Assembly: GCA_963691705.1 (NCBI GenBank)
Contig: OY829542.1
Location: forward strand, 24,972,579 to 25,036,578
Direction: 5' to 3'
Origin: Viola odorata
Lineage: Eukaryota; Streptophyta; Magnoliopsida; Malpighiales; Violaceae
Length of the DNA: 64,000 nucleotides
Shown here piece by piece: positions 36,401 through 50,692 of this stretch. The notes under the pieces were generated by a model, which did not search any database, was not told the origin of the DNA, and saw nothing but the letters and a program-made list of their open reading frames with translations. Both the position numbers and the translations under genes were made by a program. How positions within the stretch are numbered: the stretch's first letter is position 1; each line of letters opens with the position of its first letter.

Positions 36401-39020
36401 CTCATAGAGGCATCGCTCACATGGAGGCATCACAAGTCACATGGAGGCATCGCTCACATGGAGGCGCTCGCTCACGTGGAGGCATCACAAATCACATAGA
36501 GGCATCGTTCATATGGACGCACTCGCTCACATGGAGGCACTAGCTTACATAGAGGCACCACTAACATGGCGGCATCACAAATCACATGGAGGTATCGCTC
36601 ACATGGAGGCACTCGCGCACATGGAGGCATCACAAATCACATAGACGCATCGCTCACATGGACGCAGTCGCTCATATAGAGACACTCGCACACATGGAGG
36701 CACCACTAACATGGCGGCATCACAAATCACATGGAGGCATCGCTCCCATGGAGGCACTCGCTCATATGGAGGCATCACAAATCACATGGAGGCATCGCTC
36801 ACATGGACGCACTCGATCACATGGAGGCATCGCTCACATGGAGGCATCACAAATCACATGGAGGCATCGCTCACATGGAGGTACTCGCTCATATGGAGGC
36901 ATCACAAATCACATGGAGGCACACACTCACCTGGAGGTACTCGCTCACATGGAGGCACCACTAACATGGCGGCATCACATGGAGGCACTCGCTCACATGG
37001 AGGCACTCGCTCACATGGAGGCATCACAAATCACATGGAGGCATCGCTCACATGGACGCACTCGCTCACATGGAGGCACTCGCTCACATGGAGGCATCAC
37101 AAATCACATGGAGGCATCGCTCACATGGACGCACTCGCTCACATGGAGGCACTCGCTCACATGGAGGCATCACATATCACATGGAGGCATCGCTCACATG
37201 GACGCACTCGCTCACATGGAGGCATCACAAATCACATAGAGACATCACTCACATGGAGGCACCCGCTCACATGGAGGCACTCGCTCACATGGAGGCATCA
37301 CAAATCACATAGAGGCATCGCTCACATGGAGGCACTCGCTCACATGGAGGCATCACAAATCACATGGAGGTATCGCTCACATGGAGGCACTCGCTCACAT
37401 GGAGGCATCACAAATCACATAGACGCATCGCTCACATGGACACAGTCGCTCATATAGAGACACTCGCACACATGGAGGCACCACTAACATGGCGGCATCA
37501 CAAATCACATGGAGGCATCGCTCCCATGGAGGCACTCGCTCATATGGAGGCATCACAAATCACATGGAGGCATCGCTCACATGGAGGCACTCGCTCACAT
37601 GGAGGCACCGCTCACATGGAGGCATCACAAATCACATGGAGGCATCGCTCACATGGACGCACCACAAATCACATAGAGGCACTCGCTCACATGGAGGCAT
37701 CACTCACATGGACGCACCACAAATCACATAGAGGCACTCGCTCACATGGACGCATCACAAATCACATAGAGATATCGCTCTCATAGAGGCATCAGAAATC
37801 TCATAGAGGCATCGCTCACATGGAGGCATCACAAGTCACATGGAGGCATCGCTCACATGGAGGCGCTCGCTCACGTGGAGGCATCACAAATCACATAGAG
37901 GCATCGTTCATATGGACGCACTCGCTCACATGGAGGCACTAGCTCACATAGAGGCACCACTAACATGGCGGCATCACAAATCACATGGAGGTATCGCTCA
38001 CATGGAGGCACTCGCGCACATGGAGGCATCACAAATCACATAGACGCATCGCTCACATGGACGCAGTCGCTCATATAGAGACACTCGCACACATGGAGGC
38101 ACCACTAACATGGCGGCATCACAAATCACATGGAGGCATCGCTCCCATGGAGGCACTCGCTCATATGGAGGCATCACAAATCACATGGAGGCATCGCTCA
38201 CATGGACGCACTCGATCACATGGAGGCATCGCTCACATGGAGGCATCACAAATCACATGGAGGCATCGCTCACATGGAGGTACTCGCTCATATGGAGGCA
38301 TCACAAATCACATGGAGGCACACACTCACCTGGAGGTACTCGCTCACATGGAGGCACCACTAACATGGCGGCATCACATGGAGGCACTCGCTCACATGGA
38401 GGCACTCGCTCACATGGAGGCATCACAAATCACATGGAGGCATCGCTCACATGGACGCACTCGCTCACATGGAGGCACTCGCTCACATGGAGGCATCACA
38501 AATCACATGGAGGCATCGCTCACATGGACGCACTCGCTCACATGGAGGCACTCGCTCACATGGAGGCATCACATATCACATGGAGGCATCGCTCACATGG
38601 ACGCACTCGCTCACATGGAGGCATCACAAATCACATAGAGACATCACTCACATGGAGGCACCCGCTCACATGGAGGCACTCGCTCACATGGAGGCATCAC
38701 AAATCACATAGAGGCATCGCTCACATGGAGGCACTCGCTCACATGGAGGCATCACAAATCACATGGAGGTATCGCTCACATGGAGGCACTCGCTCACATG
38801 GAGGCATCACAAATCACATAGACGCATCGCTCACATAGAGACACTCGCACACATGGAGGCACCACTAACATGGCGGCATCACAAATCACATGGAGGCATC
38901 GCTCCCATGGAGGCACTCGCTCATATGGAGGCATCACAAATCACATGGAGGCATCGCTCACATGGAGGCACTCGCTCACATGGACGCACTCGATCACCTG
39001 GAGGCACTCGCTCACATGGA
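33494..39020. repeat. Satellite super-repeats, offsets 1407 and 1399 bp
   Basis: Markers at 33494 and 33973 recur 1407 bases later (34901, 35380). Markers at 36441, 36586, 36731 and 37052 recur exactly 1399 bases later (37840, 37985, 38130, 38451). Confidence 0.75.
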
Positions 39021-39199
39021 GGCATCACAAATCCCATGGAGGCATCGCTCACATGGACGCACTCGCTCACATGGAGGCACTCGCTCACATGGAGGCATCA
39101 CATATCACATGGAGGCATCGCTCACATGGAGGCACTCGCTCACATGGAGGCATCACAAATCACATAGAGACATCACTCACATGGAGGCACCCGCTCACA

Positions 39200-42100
39200 T
39201 GGAGGCACTCGCTCACATGGAGGCATCACAAATCACATAGAGGCATCGCTCACATGGAGGCACTCGCTCACATGTGGGCACTCGCTCACATGGAGGCATC
39301 ACAAATCACATGGAGGTATCGATCACATGGAGGCACTCGCTCACATGGAGGCATCACAAATCACATAGAGGCATCGCTCACATGGACGCAGTCGCTCATA
39401 TAGAGACACTCGCACACATGGAGGCACCACTAACATGGCGGCATCACAAATCACATGGAGGCATCGCTCCCATGGAGGCACTCGCTCATATGGAGGCATC
39501 ACGAATCACATGGAGGCATCGCTCACATGGACGCACTCGCTCACATGGAGGCACCACTAACATGGCGGCATCACAAATCACATGTAGGCAACGCTCACAT
39601 GGAGGCACCACAAATCACATAGAGGCATCGCTCACATGGAGGCACTCGCTCACATGGAGGCATCACAATTCACATGGAGGCATCGCTCACATGGACGCAC
39701 TCGCTCACATGGAGGCACTCGCTCACATGGAGGCATCACAAATCACATAGAGGCATCGCTCACATGGACGCAGTCGCTCATATAGAGACACTCGCTCACA
39801 TGGAGGCACCACTAACATGGCGGATCACAAATCACGTGGAGGCATCGCTCACATGGAGGCACTCGTTCACATGGAGGCATCACAAATCACATGGAGGCAT
39901 CGCTCACATGGACGCACTCGCTCACATGGAGGCATCACAAATCACATTGAGACATCACTCACATGGAGGCACTCGCTCACATGGAGGCATCACAAATAAC
40001 ATGGAGGCATCGCTCACATGGACGCAAAACAAATCACATAGAGGCACTCGCTCACATGGAGTCATCACAAATCACATAGAGACATCACTCACATGGAGGC
40101 ACTCGCTCACATGGAGGAATCACAAGTCACATGGAGGCGCTCGCTCACATGGAGGCACTCGTTCACAAGGAGGCACTCGCTCCCATGGAGGCACTCGCTC
40201 AGATGGAGGCATCACAAATCACATAGAGGCATCGCTCACATGGACAAACTCGCTCACATGGAGGCATCACAAATCACATAAAGACATCACTCACATGGAG
40301 GCACTCGCTCACATGGAGGCATCCCAAATCACATGGAGGCATCACTCACATGGACGCACCACAAATCACATAGAGGAACTCGCTCACATGGACGCATCAC
40401 AAATCACATAGAGATATCGCTCTCATAGAGGCATCAGAAATCTCATAGAGGCATCGCTCACATGGAGGCATCACAAGTCACATGGAGGCGCTCGCTCACG
40501 TGGAGGCATCACAAATCACATAGAGGCATCGTTCATATGGACGCACTCGCTCACATGGAGGCACTAGCTCACATAGAGGCACCACTAACATGGCGGCATC
40601 ACAAATCACATGGAGGTATCGCTCCCATGGACGCAGTCGCTCATATAGAGACACTCGCACACATGGAGGCACCACTAACATGGCGGCATCACAAATCACA
40701 TGGAGGCATCGCTCCCATGGAGGCACTCGCTCATATGGAGGCATCACAAATCACATGGAGGCATCGCTCACATGGAGGCACTCGCTCACATGGAGGCACC
40801 GCTCACATGGAGGCATCACAAATCACATGGAGGCATCGCTCACATGGACGCACTCGATCACATGGACGCATCGCTCACATGGAGGCATCACAAATCACAT
40901 GGAGGCATCGCTCACATGGACGCACTCGCTCACATGGAGGCACTCGCTCACATGGAGGCATCACATATCACATGGAGGCATCGCTCACATGGAGGTACTC
41001 GCTCATATGGAGGCATCACAAATCACATGGAGGCACACACTCACCTGGAGGTACTCGCTCACATGGAGGCACCACTAACATGGCGGCATCACATGGAGGC
41101 ACTCGCTCACATGGAGGCACTCGCTCACATGGAGGCATCACAAATCACATGGAGGCATCGCTCACATGGACGCACTCGCTCACATGGAGGCACTCGCTCA
41201 CATGGAGGCATCACAAATCACATGGAGGCATCGCTCACATGGACGCACTCGCTCACATGGAGGCACTCGCTCACATGGAGGCATCACATATCACATGGAG
41301 GCATCGCTCACATGGACGCACTCGCTCACATGGAGGCATCACAAATCACATAGAGACATCACTCACATGGAGGCACCCGCTCACATGGAGGCACTCGCTC
41401 ACATGGAGGCATCACAAATCACATAGAGGCATCGCTCACATGGAGGCACTCGCTCACATGGAGACATCACAAATCACATGGAGGTATCGCTCACATGGAG
41501 GCACTCGCTCACATGGAGGCATCACAAATCACATAGACGCATCGCTCACATGGACACAGTCGCTCATATAGAGACACTCGCACACATGGAGGCACCACTA
41601 ACATGGCGGCATCACAAATCACATGGAGGCATCGCTCCCATGGAGGCACTCGCTCATATGGAGGCATCACAAATCACATGGAGGCATCGCTCACATGGAG
41701 GCACTCGCTCACATGGAGGCACCGCTCACATGGAGGCATCACAAATCACATGGAGGTATCGCTCACATGGACGCACTCGATCACATGGAGGCACTCGCTC
41801 ACATGGAGGCATCACAAATCACATGGAGGCATCGCTCACATGGACGCACTCGCTCACATGGAGGCACTCGCTCACATGGAGGCATCACATATCACATGGA
41901 GGCATCGCTCACATGGAGGCACTCGCTCACATGGAGGCATCACAAATCACATAGAGACATCACTCACATGGAGGCACCCGCTCACATGGAGGCACTCGCT
42001 CACATGGAGGCATCACAAATCACATAGAGGCATCGCTCACATGGAGGCACTCGCTCACATGGAGGCACTCGCTCACATGGAGGCATCACAAATCACATGG

Positions 42101-45100
42101 AGGTATCGATCACATGGAGGCACTCGCTCACATGGAGGCATCACAAATCACATAGAGGCATCGCTCACATGGACGCAGTCGCTCATATAGAGACACTCGC
42201 ACACATGGAGGCACCACTAACATGGCGGCATCACAAATCACATGGAGGCATCGCTCCCATGGAGGCACTCGCTCATATGGAGGCATCACAAATCACATGG
42301 AGGCATCGCTCACATGGACGCACTCGCTCACATGGAGGCACCACTAACATGGCGGCATCACAAATCACATGTAGGCAACGCTCACATGGAGGCACCACAA
42401 ATCACATAGAGGCATCGCTCAAATGGAGGCACTCGCTCACATGGAGGCATCACAATTCACATGGAGGCATCGCTCACATGGACGCACTCGCTCACATGGA
42501 GGCACTCGCTCACATGGAGGCATCACAAATCACATAGATGCATCGCTCACATGGACGCAGTCGCTCATATAGAGACACTCGCTCACATGGAGGCACCACT
42601 AACATGGCGGATCACAAATCACGTGGAGGCATCGCTCACATGGAGGCACTCGTTCACATGGAGGCATCACAAATCACATGGAGGCATCGCTCACATGGAC
42701 GCACTCGCTCACATGGAGGCATCACAAATCACATTGAGACATCACTCACATGGAGGCACTCGCTCACATGGAGGCATCACAAATAACATGGAGGCATCGC
42801 TCACATGGACGCACTACAAATCACATAGAGGCACTCGCTCACATGGAGTCATCACAAATCACATAGAGACATCACTCACATGGAGGCACTCGCTCACATG
42901 GAGGAATCACAAGTCACATGGAGGCGCTCGCTCACATGGAGGCACTCGTTCACAAGGAGGCACTCGCTCCCATGGAGGCACTCGCTCAGATGGAGGCATC
43001 ACAAATCACATAGAGGCATCGCTCACATGGACAAACTCGCTCACATGGAGGCATCACAAATCACATAAAGACATCACTCACATGGAGGCACTCGCTCACA
43101 TGGAGGCATCCCAAATCACATGGAGGCATCACTCACATGGACGCACCACAAATCACATAGAGGCACTCGCTCACATGGACGCATCACAAATCACAAAGAG
43201 ATATCGCTCTCATAGAGGCATCAGAAATCTCATAGAGGCATCGCTCACATGGAGGCATCACAAGTCACATGGAGGCGCTCGCTCACGTGGAGGCATCACA
43301 AATCACATAGAGGCATCGTTCATATGGACGCACTCGCTCACATGGAGGCACTAGCTCACATAGAGGCACCACTAACATGGCGGCATCACAAATCACATGG
43401 AGGTATCGCTCCCATGGACGCTGTCGCTCATATAGAGACACTCGCACACATGGAGGCACCACTAACATGGCGGCATCACAAATCACATGGAGGCATCGCT
43501 CCCATGGAGGCACTCGCTCATATGGAGGCATCACAAATCACATGGAGGCATCGCTCACATGGAGGCACTCGCTCACATGGAGGCACCGCTCACATGGAGG
43601 CATCACAAATCACATGGAGGCATCGCTCACATGGACGCACTCGATCACATGGACGCATCGCTCACATGGAGGCATCACAAATCACATGGAGGCATCGCTC
43701 ACATGGACGCACTCGCTCACATGGAGGCACTCGCTCACATGGAGGCATCACATATCACATGGAGGCATCGCTCACATGGAGGTACTCGCTCATATGGAGG
43801 CATCACAAATCACATGGAGGCACACACTCACCTGGAGGTACTCGCTCACATGGAGGCACCACTAACATGGCGGCATCACATGGAGGCACTCGCTCACATG
43901 GAGGCACTCGCTCACATGGAGGCATCACAAATCACATGGAGGCATCGCTCACATGGACGCACTCGCTCACATGGAGGCACTCGCTCACATGGAGGCATCA
44001 CAAATCACATGGAGGCATCGCTCACATGGACGCACTCGCTCACATGGAGGCACTCGCTCACATGGAGGCATCACATATCACATGGAGGCATCGCTCACAT
44101 GGACGCACTCGCTCACATGGAGGCATCACAAATCACATAGAGACATCACTCACATGGAGGCACCCGCTCACATGGAGGCACTCGCTCACATGGAGGCATC
44201 ACAAATCACATAGAGGCATCGCTCACATGGAGGCACTCGCTCACATGGAGACATCACAAATCACATGGAGGTATCGCTCACATGGAGGCACTCGCTCACA
44301 TGGAGGCATCACAAATCACATAGACGCATCGCTCACATGGACACAGTCGCTCATATAGAGACACTCGCACACATGGAGGCACCACTAACATGGCGGCATC
44401 ACAAATCACATGGAGGCATCGCTCCCATGGAGGCACTCGCTCATATGGAGGCATCACAAATCACATGGAGGCATCGCTCACATGGAGGCACTCGCTCACA
44501 TGGAGGCACCGCTCACATGGAGGCATCACAAATCACATGGAGGCATCGCTCACATGGACGCACTCGATCACATGGAGGCGCTCGCTCACATGGAGGCATC
44601 ACAAATCACATGGAGGCATCGCTCACATGGACGCACTCGCTCACATGGAGGCACTCGCTCACATGGAGGCATCACATATCACATGGAGGCATCGCTCACA
44701 TGGAGGCACTCGCTCACATGGAGGCATCACAAATCACATAGAGACATCACTCACATGGAGGCACCCGCTCACATGGAGGCACTCGCTCACATGGAGGCAT
44801 CACAAATCACATAGAGGCATCGCTCACATGGAGGCACTCGCTCACATGGAGGCACTCGCTCACATGGAGGCATCACAAATCACATGGAGGTATCGATCAC
44901 ATGGAGGCACTCGCTCACATGGAGGCATCACAAATCACATAGAGGCATCGCTCACATGGACGCAGTCGCTCATATAGAGACACTCGCACACATGGAGGCA
45001 CCACTAACATGGCGGCATCACAAATCACATGGAGGCATCGCTCCCATGGAGGCACTCGCTCATATGGAGGCATCACAAATCACATGGAGGCATCGCTCAC

Positions 45101-45300
45101 ATGGACGCACTCGCTCACATGGAGGCACCACTAACATGGCGGCATCACAAATCACATGTAGGCAACGCTCACATGGAGGCACCACAAATCACATAGAGGC
45201 ATCGCTCAAATGGAGGCACTCGCTCACATGGAGGCATCACAATTCACATGGAGGCATCGCTCACATGGACGCACTCGCTCACATGGAGGCACTCGCTCAC
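39200..45300. repeat. Satellite super-repeat, 2787-bp offset
   Basis: Markers at 39674, 40093, 40462, 41478 and 42097 recur exactly 2787 bases later (42461, 42880, 43249, 44265, 44884). A single-site marker shows slight decay: 'gacgcaaaacaaatc' at 40021 against 'gacgcactacaaatc' at 42808. A shortened third copy follows with offset 2643 (43249 to 45892). Confidence 0.8.
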
Positions 45301-48300
45301 ATGGAGGCATCACAAATCACATGGAGGCATCGCTCACATGGACGCACTCGCTCACATGGAGGCATCACAAATCACATTGAGACATCACTCACATGGAGGC
45401 ACTCGCTCACATGGAGGCATCACAAATAACATGGAGGCATCGCTCACATGGACGCACCACAAATCACATAGAGGCACTCGCTCACATGGAGTCATCACAA
45501 ATCACATAGAGACATCACTCACATGGAGGCACTCGCTCACATGGAGGAATCACAAGTCACATGGAGGCGCTCGCTCACATGGAGGCACTCGTTCACAAGG
45601 AGGCACTCGCTCCCATGGAGGCACTCGCTCAGATGGAGGCATCACAAATCACATAGAGGCATCGCTCACATGGACAAACTCGCTCACATGGAGGCATCAC
45701 AAATCACATAAAGACAGCACTCACATGGAGGCACTCGCTCACATGGAGGCATCCCAAATCACATGGAGGCATCACTCACATGGACGCACCACAAATCACA
45801 TAGAGGCACTCGCTCACATGGACGCATCACAAATCACATAGAGATATCGCTCTCATAGAGGCATCAGAAATCTCATAGAGGCATCGCTCACATGGAGGCA
45901 TCACAAGTCACATGGAGGCGCTCGCTCACGTGGAGGCATCACAAATCACATAGAGGCATCGTTCATATGGACGCACTCGCTCACATGGAGGCACTAGCTC
46001 ACATAGAGGCACCACTAACATGGCGGCATCACAAATCACATGGAGGTATCGCTCCCATGGACGCAGTCGCTCATATAGAGACACTCGCACACATGGAGGC
46101 ACCACTAACATGGCGGCATCACAAATCACATGGAGGCATCGCTCCCATGGAGGCACTCGCTCATATGGAGGCATCACAAATCACATGGAGGCATCGCTCA
46201 CATGGAGGCACTCGCTCACATGGAGGCACCGCTCACATGGAGGCATCACAAATCACATGGAGGCATCACTAACATGGCGGCATCACAAATCACATGGAGG
46301 CATCGCTCCCATGGAGGCACTCGCTCATATGGAGGCATCACAAATCACATGGAGGCATCGCTCACATGGAGGCACTCGCTCACATGGAGGCACCGCTCAC
46401 ATGGAGGCATCACAAATCACATGGAGGCATCGCTCACATGGACGCACTCGATCACATGGAGGCATCACTCACATGGAGGCATCACAAATCACATGGAGGC
46501 ATCGCTCACATGGACGCACTCGCTCACATGGAGGCACTCGCTCACATGGAGGCATCACATATCACATGGAGGCATCGCTCACATGGAGGTACTCGCTTAT
46601 ATGGAGGCATCACAAATCACATGGAGGCACACACTCACCTGGAGGTACTCGCTCACATGGAGGCATCGTTCATATGGATGCACTCGCTCACATGGACGCA
46701 CTAGCTCACATAGAGGCACCACTAACATGGCGGCATCACAAATCACATGGAGGTATCGCTCCCATGGACGCAGTCGCTCATATAGAGACACTCGCACACA
46801 TGGAGGCACCACTAACATGGCGGCATCACAAATCACATGGAGGCATCGCTCCCATGGAGGCACTCGCTCATATGGAGGCATCACAAATCACATGGAGGCA
46901 TCGCTCACATGGAGGCACTCGCTCACATGGAGGCACCGCTCACATGGAGGCATCACAAATCACATGGAGGCATCGCTCACATGGACGCACTCGATCACAT
47001 GGAGGCATCGCTCACATGGAGGCATCACAAATCACATGGAGGCATCGCTCACATGGACGCACTCGCTCACATGGAGGCACTCGCTCACATGGAGGCATCA
47101 CATATCACATGGAGGCATCGCTCACATGGAGGTACTCGCTCATATGGAGGCATCACAAATCACATGGAGGCACACACTCACCTGGAGGTACTCGCTCACA
47201 TGGAGGCACCACTAACATGGCGGCATCACATGGAGGCACTCGCTCACATGGAGGCACTCGCTCACATGGAGGCATCACAAATCACATGGAGGCATCGCTC
47301 ACATGGACGCACTCGCTCACATGGAGGCACTCGCTCACATGGAGGCATCACAAATCACATGGAGGCATCGCTCACATGGACGCACTCGCTCACATGGAGG
47401 CACTCGCTCACATGGAGGCATCACATATCACATGGAGGCATCGCTCACATGGACGCACTCGCTCACATGGAGGCATCACAAATCACATAGAGACATCACT
47501 CACATGGAGGCACCCGCTCACATGGAGGCACTCGCTCACATGGAGGCATCACAAATCACATAGAGGCATCGCTCACATGGAGGCACTCGCTCACATGGAG
47601 GCATCACAAATCACATGGAGGTATCGCTCACATGGAGGCACTCGCTCACATGGAGGCATCACAAATCACATAGACGCATCGCTCACATGGACACAGTCGC
47701 TCATATAGAGACACTCGCACACATGGAGGCACCACTAACATGGCGGCATCACAAATCACATGGAGGGATCGCTCCCATGGAGGCATCGCTCCCATGGAGG
47801 CACTCGCTCATATGGAGGCATCACAAATCACATGGAGGCATCGCTCACATGGAGGCACTCGCTCACATGGAGGCACCGCTCACATGGAGGCATCACAAAT
47901 CACATGGAGGCATCGCTCACATGGACGCACTCGATCACATGGAGGCACTCGCTCACATGGAGGCATCACAAATCACATGGAGGCATCGCTCACATGGACG
48001 CACTCGTTCACATGGAGGCACTCGCTCACATGGAGGCATCACATATCACATGGAGGCATCGCTCACATGGAGGCACTCGCTCACATGGAGGCATCACAAA
48101 TCACATAGAGACATCACTCACATGGAGGCACCCGCTCACATGGAGGCACTCGCTCACATGGAGGCATCACAAATCACATAGAGGCATCGCTCACATGGAG
48201 GCACTCGCTCACATGGAGGCACTCGCTCACATGGAGGCATCATAAATCACATGGAGGTATCGATCACATGGAGGCACTCGCTCACATGGAGGCATCACAA

Positions 48301-49925
48301 ATCACATAGAGGCATCGCTCACATGGACGCAGTCGCTCATATAGAGACACTCGCACACATGGAGGCACCACTAACATGGCGGCATCACAAATCACATGGA
48401 GGCATCGCTCCCATGGAGGCACTCGCTCATATGGAGGCATCAGAAATCACATGGAGGCATCGCTCACATGGACGCACTCGCTCACATGGAGGCACCACTA
48501 ACATGGCGGCATCACAAATCACATGTAGGCAACGCTCACATGGAGGCACCACAAATCACATAGAGGCATCGCTCACATGGAGGCACTCGCTCACATGGAG
48601 GCATCACAATTCACATGGAGGCATCGCTCACATGGACGCACTCGCTCACATGGAGGCACTCGCTCACATGGAGGCATCGCAAATCACATAGAGGCATCGC
48701 TCACATGGACGCAGTCGCTCATATAGAGACACTCGCTCACATGGAGGCACCACTAACATGGCGGATCACAAATCACGTGGAGGCATCGCTCACATGGAGG
48801 CACTCGGTCACATGGAGGCATCACAAATCACATGGAGGCATCGCTCACATGGACGCACTCGCTCACATGGAGGCATCACAAATCACATTGAGACATCACT
48901 CACATGGAGGCACTCGCTCACATGGAGGCATCACAAATAACATGGAGGCATCGCTCACATGGACGCACCACAAATCACATAGAGGCACTCGCTCACATGG
49001 AGTCATCACAAATCACATAGAGACATCACTCACATAGAGGCACTCGCTCACATGGAGGAATCACAAGTCACATGGAGGCGCTCGCTCACATGGAGGCACT
49101 CGTTCACAAGGAGGCACTCGCTCCCATGGAGGCACTCGCTCAGATGGAGGCATCACAAATCACATAGAGGCATCGCTCACATGGATAAACTCGCTCACAT
49201 GGAGGCATCACAAATCACATAAAGACATCACTCACATGGAGGCACTCGCTCACATGGAGGCATCCCAAATCACATGGAGGCATCACTCACATGGACGCAC
49301 CACAAATCACATAGAGGCACTCGCTCACATGGACGCATCACAAATCACATAGAGATATCGCTCTCATAGAGGCATCAGAAATCTCATAGAGGCATCGCTC
49401 ACATGGAGGCATCACAAGTCACATGGAGGCGCTCGCTCACGTGGAGGCATCACAAATCACATAGAGGCATCGTTCATATGGACGCACTCGCTCACATGGA
49501 GGCACTAGCTCACATAGAGGCACCACTAACATGGCGGCATCACAAATCACATGGAGGTATCGCTCACATGGAGGCACTCGCTCACATGGAGGCATCACAA
49601 ATCACATAGACGCATCGCTCACATGGACGCAGTCGCTCATATAGAGACACTCGCACACATGGAGGCACCACTAACATGGCGGCATCACAAATCACATGGA
49701 GGCATCGCTCCCATGGAGGCACTCGCTCATATGGAGGCATCACAAATCACATGGAGGCATCGCTCACATGGAGGCACTCGCTCACATGGAGGCACCGCTC
49801 ACATGGAGGCATCACAAATCACATGGAGGCATCTCTCACATGGACGCACTCGATCACATGGAGGCATCGCTCACATGGAGGCATCACAAATCACATGGAG
49901 GCATCGCTCACATGGACGCACTCGC

Positions 49926-50675
49926 TGATATGAGCTTAAAGGCTCTCACTCTACTTTCGGAACCCCCCCACCCTCCAAAGCTTAGATTCGAGGACGAATC
50001 TCTTCAAAGGGGGATGGGATGATATGAGCTTAAAGGCTCCAACTCGTTTCTCTTGTCTTGCCTTCCGTCTAGGCCAAGACTGCTGTCTAGGTCAAACCTT
50101 CGGTCTAGGCCAAGACTCCCATCTAGGGCGAACCTACTGTCTAGGCCAAGACTCCCGTCTAGGCCGAACCTACTGTCTAGGCCAAGACTGTTGGCCGAAG
50201 CCCATCCTCCAAGCCCATCTTCATTGCTGCCAAGGCCAAGCCCCTTTGTCTAAGGGTGTAAGGGTAATTTACCCATTGTTAGGTTTTAGTATTTAAAGTG
50301 CAAACATTTCATTTCAGCACTTGTCTTTGATTTGAATGTTATTTCTCTAAGACCAAACCCTAGTGTAGCTTAGGTAATTTAGGGTTCTTAAAACCAGCAC
50401 TTCATCTTCTTTACTTTGTAACAAGGTTGCTCAAGCAAGTTCTTGAGAGGGTTTGTTGGGTATTGAAGTTATATACTTATTGTTCATCTAAACACTCTCC
50501 TTTTCATCCATTAATCCGCTGCACAATCCGCACTCCTTCTAGCGACGTTATCCTCTCCATTTAAACACCTTCATTCGTTCATCCAAACCAGCAACCAACC
50601 TCTCACAAGAGGACTAGATCCGGTTTCAGCTCCATTCCGTTCATCTTCTCCAAAACAGAAGTTGAGCCCTTATCA
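49926..50675 (+). repeat. 5' LTR of the non-autonomous element
   Basis: It has a TATA-like TATTTAAA at 50290-50297. The first 94 bases (49926-50019) hold a partial LTR start plus a polypurine-like tract (CAAAGGGGGATGGGA), followed by a second LTR start TGATATGAGC at 50020. A short tandem array of GTCTAGGCCAAGACT-type motifs lies at 50067-50192. Confidence 0.88.
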
Positions 50676-50692
50676 AGTGGTAGCGGAGCTCC
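50676..50692 (+). other. Primer binding site candidate
   Basis: Directly after the LTR end comes AGTGGTAGCGGAGCTCC. TGGTAGCGGAGC differs at two positions from TGGTATCAGAGC, the methionine-tRNA primer site common in plant LTR elements. Confidence 0.5.

Larger units (their letters stand above)
16809..49925. repeat. Satellite array, block 1
   Basis: About 33 kb of head-to-tail short units in one orientation. The core is TCACATGGAGGCA with linkers that set the unit length: TCACATGGAGGCATCACAAA (20), TCACATGGAGGCATCGC (17), TCACATGGACGCACTCGC (18) and TCACATGGAGGCACTCGC (18). These four in order form a common 73-bp higher-order unit. Variant units (TCACATAGAGACATCAC, TCATATAGAGACACTCGC, TAACATGGCGGCATCACAAA) mark larger blocks that recur at kilobase intervals. 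No inverted segment and no foreign insertion interrupts the block until 49926. Long open frames occur because most units have no stop codon; they are not genes. Confidence 0.97.

Noticed and set aside
46020..47708. A 562-codon open frame, and many other long frames in the satellite, with MEASLTWRHS and SHGGITNH repeats
   Set aside because: They follow from a unit with no stop codon in most frames. A 73-bp period (1 modulo 3) rotates the same DNA through all three frames, and overlapping frames are open at the same place. No start context, promoter or non-repeat domain is seen.
16809..49925. CRISPR-like repeat and spacer layout
   Set aside because: The units are contiguous and the linkers are few and recurrent, not unique spacers. 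The context is plant retroelements with no cas-like genes.
49926..50019. A separate truncated LTR element at the left border of the young insertion
   Set aside because: The same 94 bases start the right-hand LTR at 53342, so they are part of both LTRs of one element.
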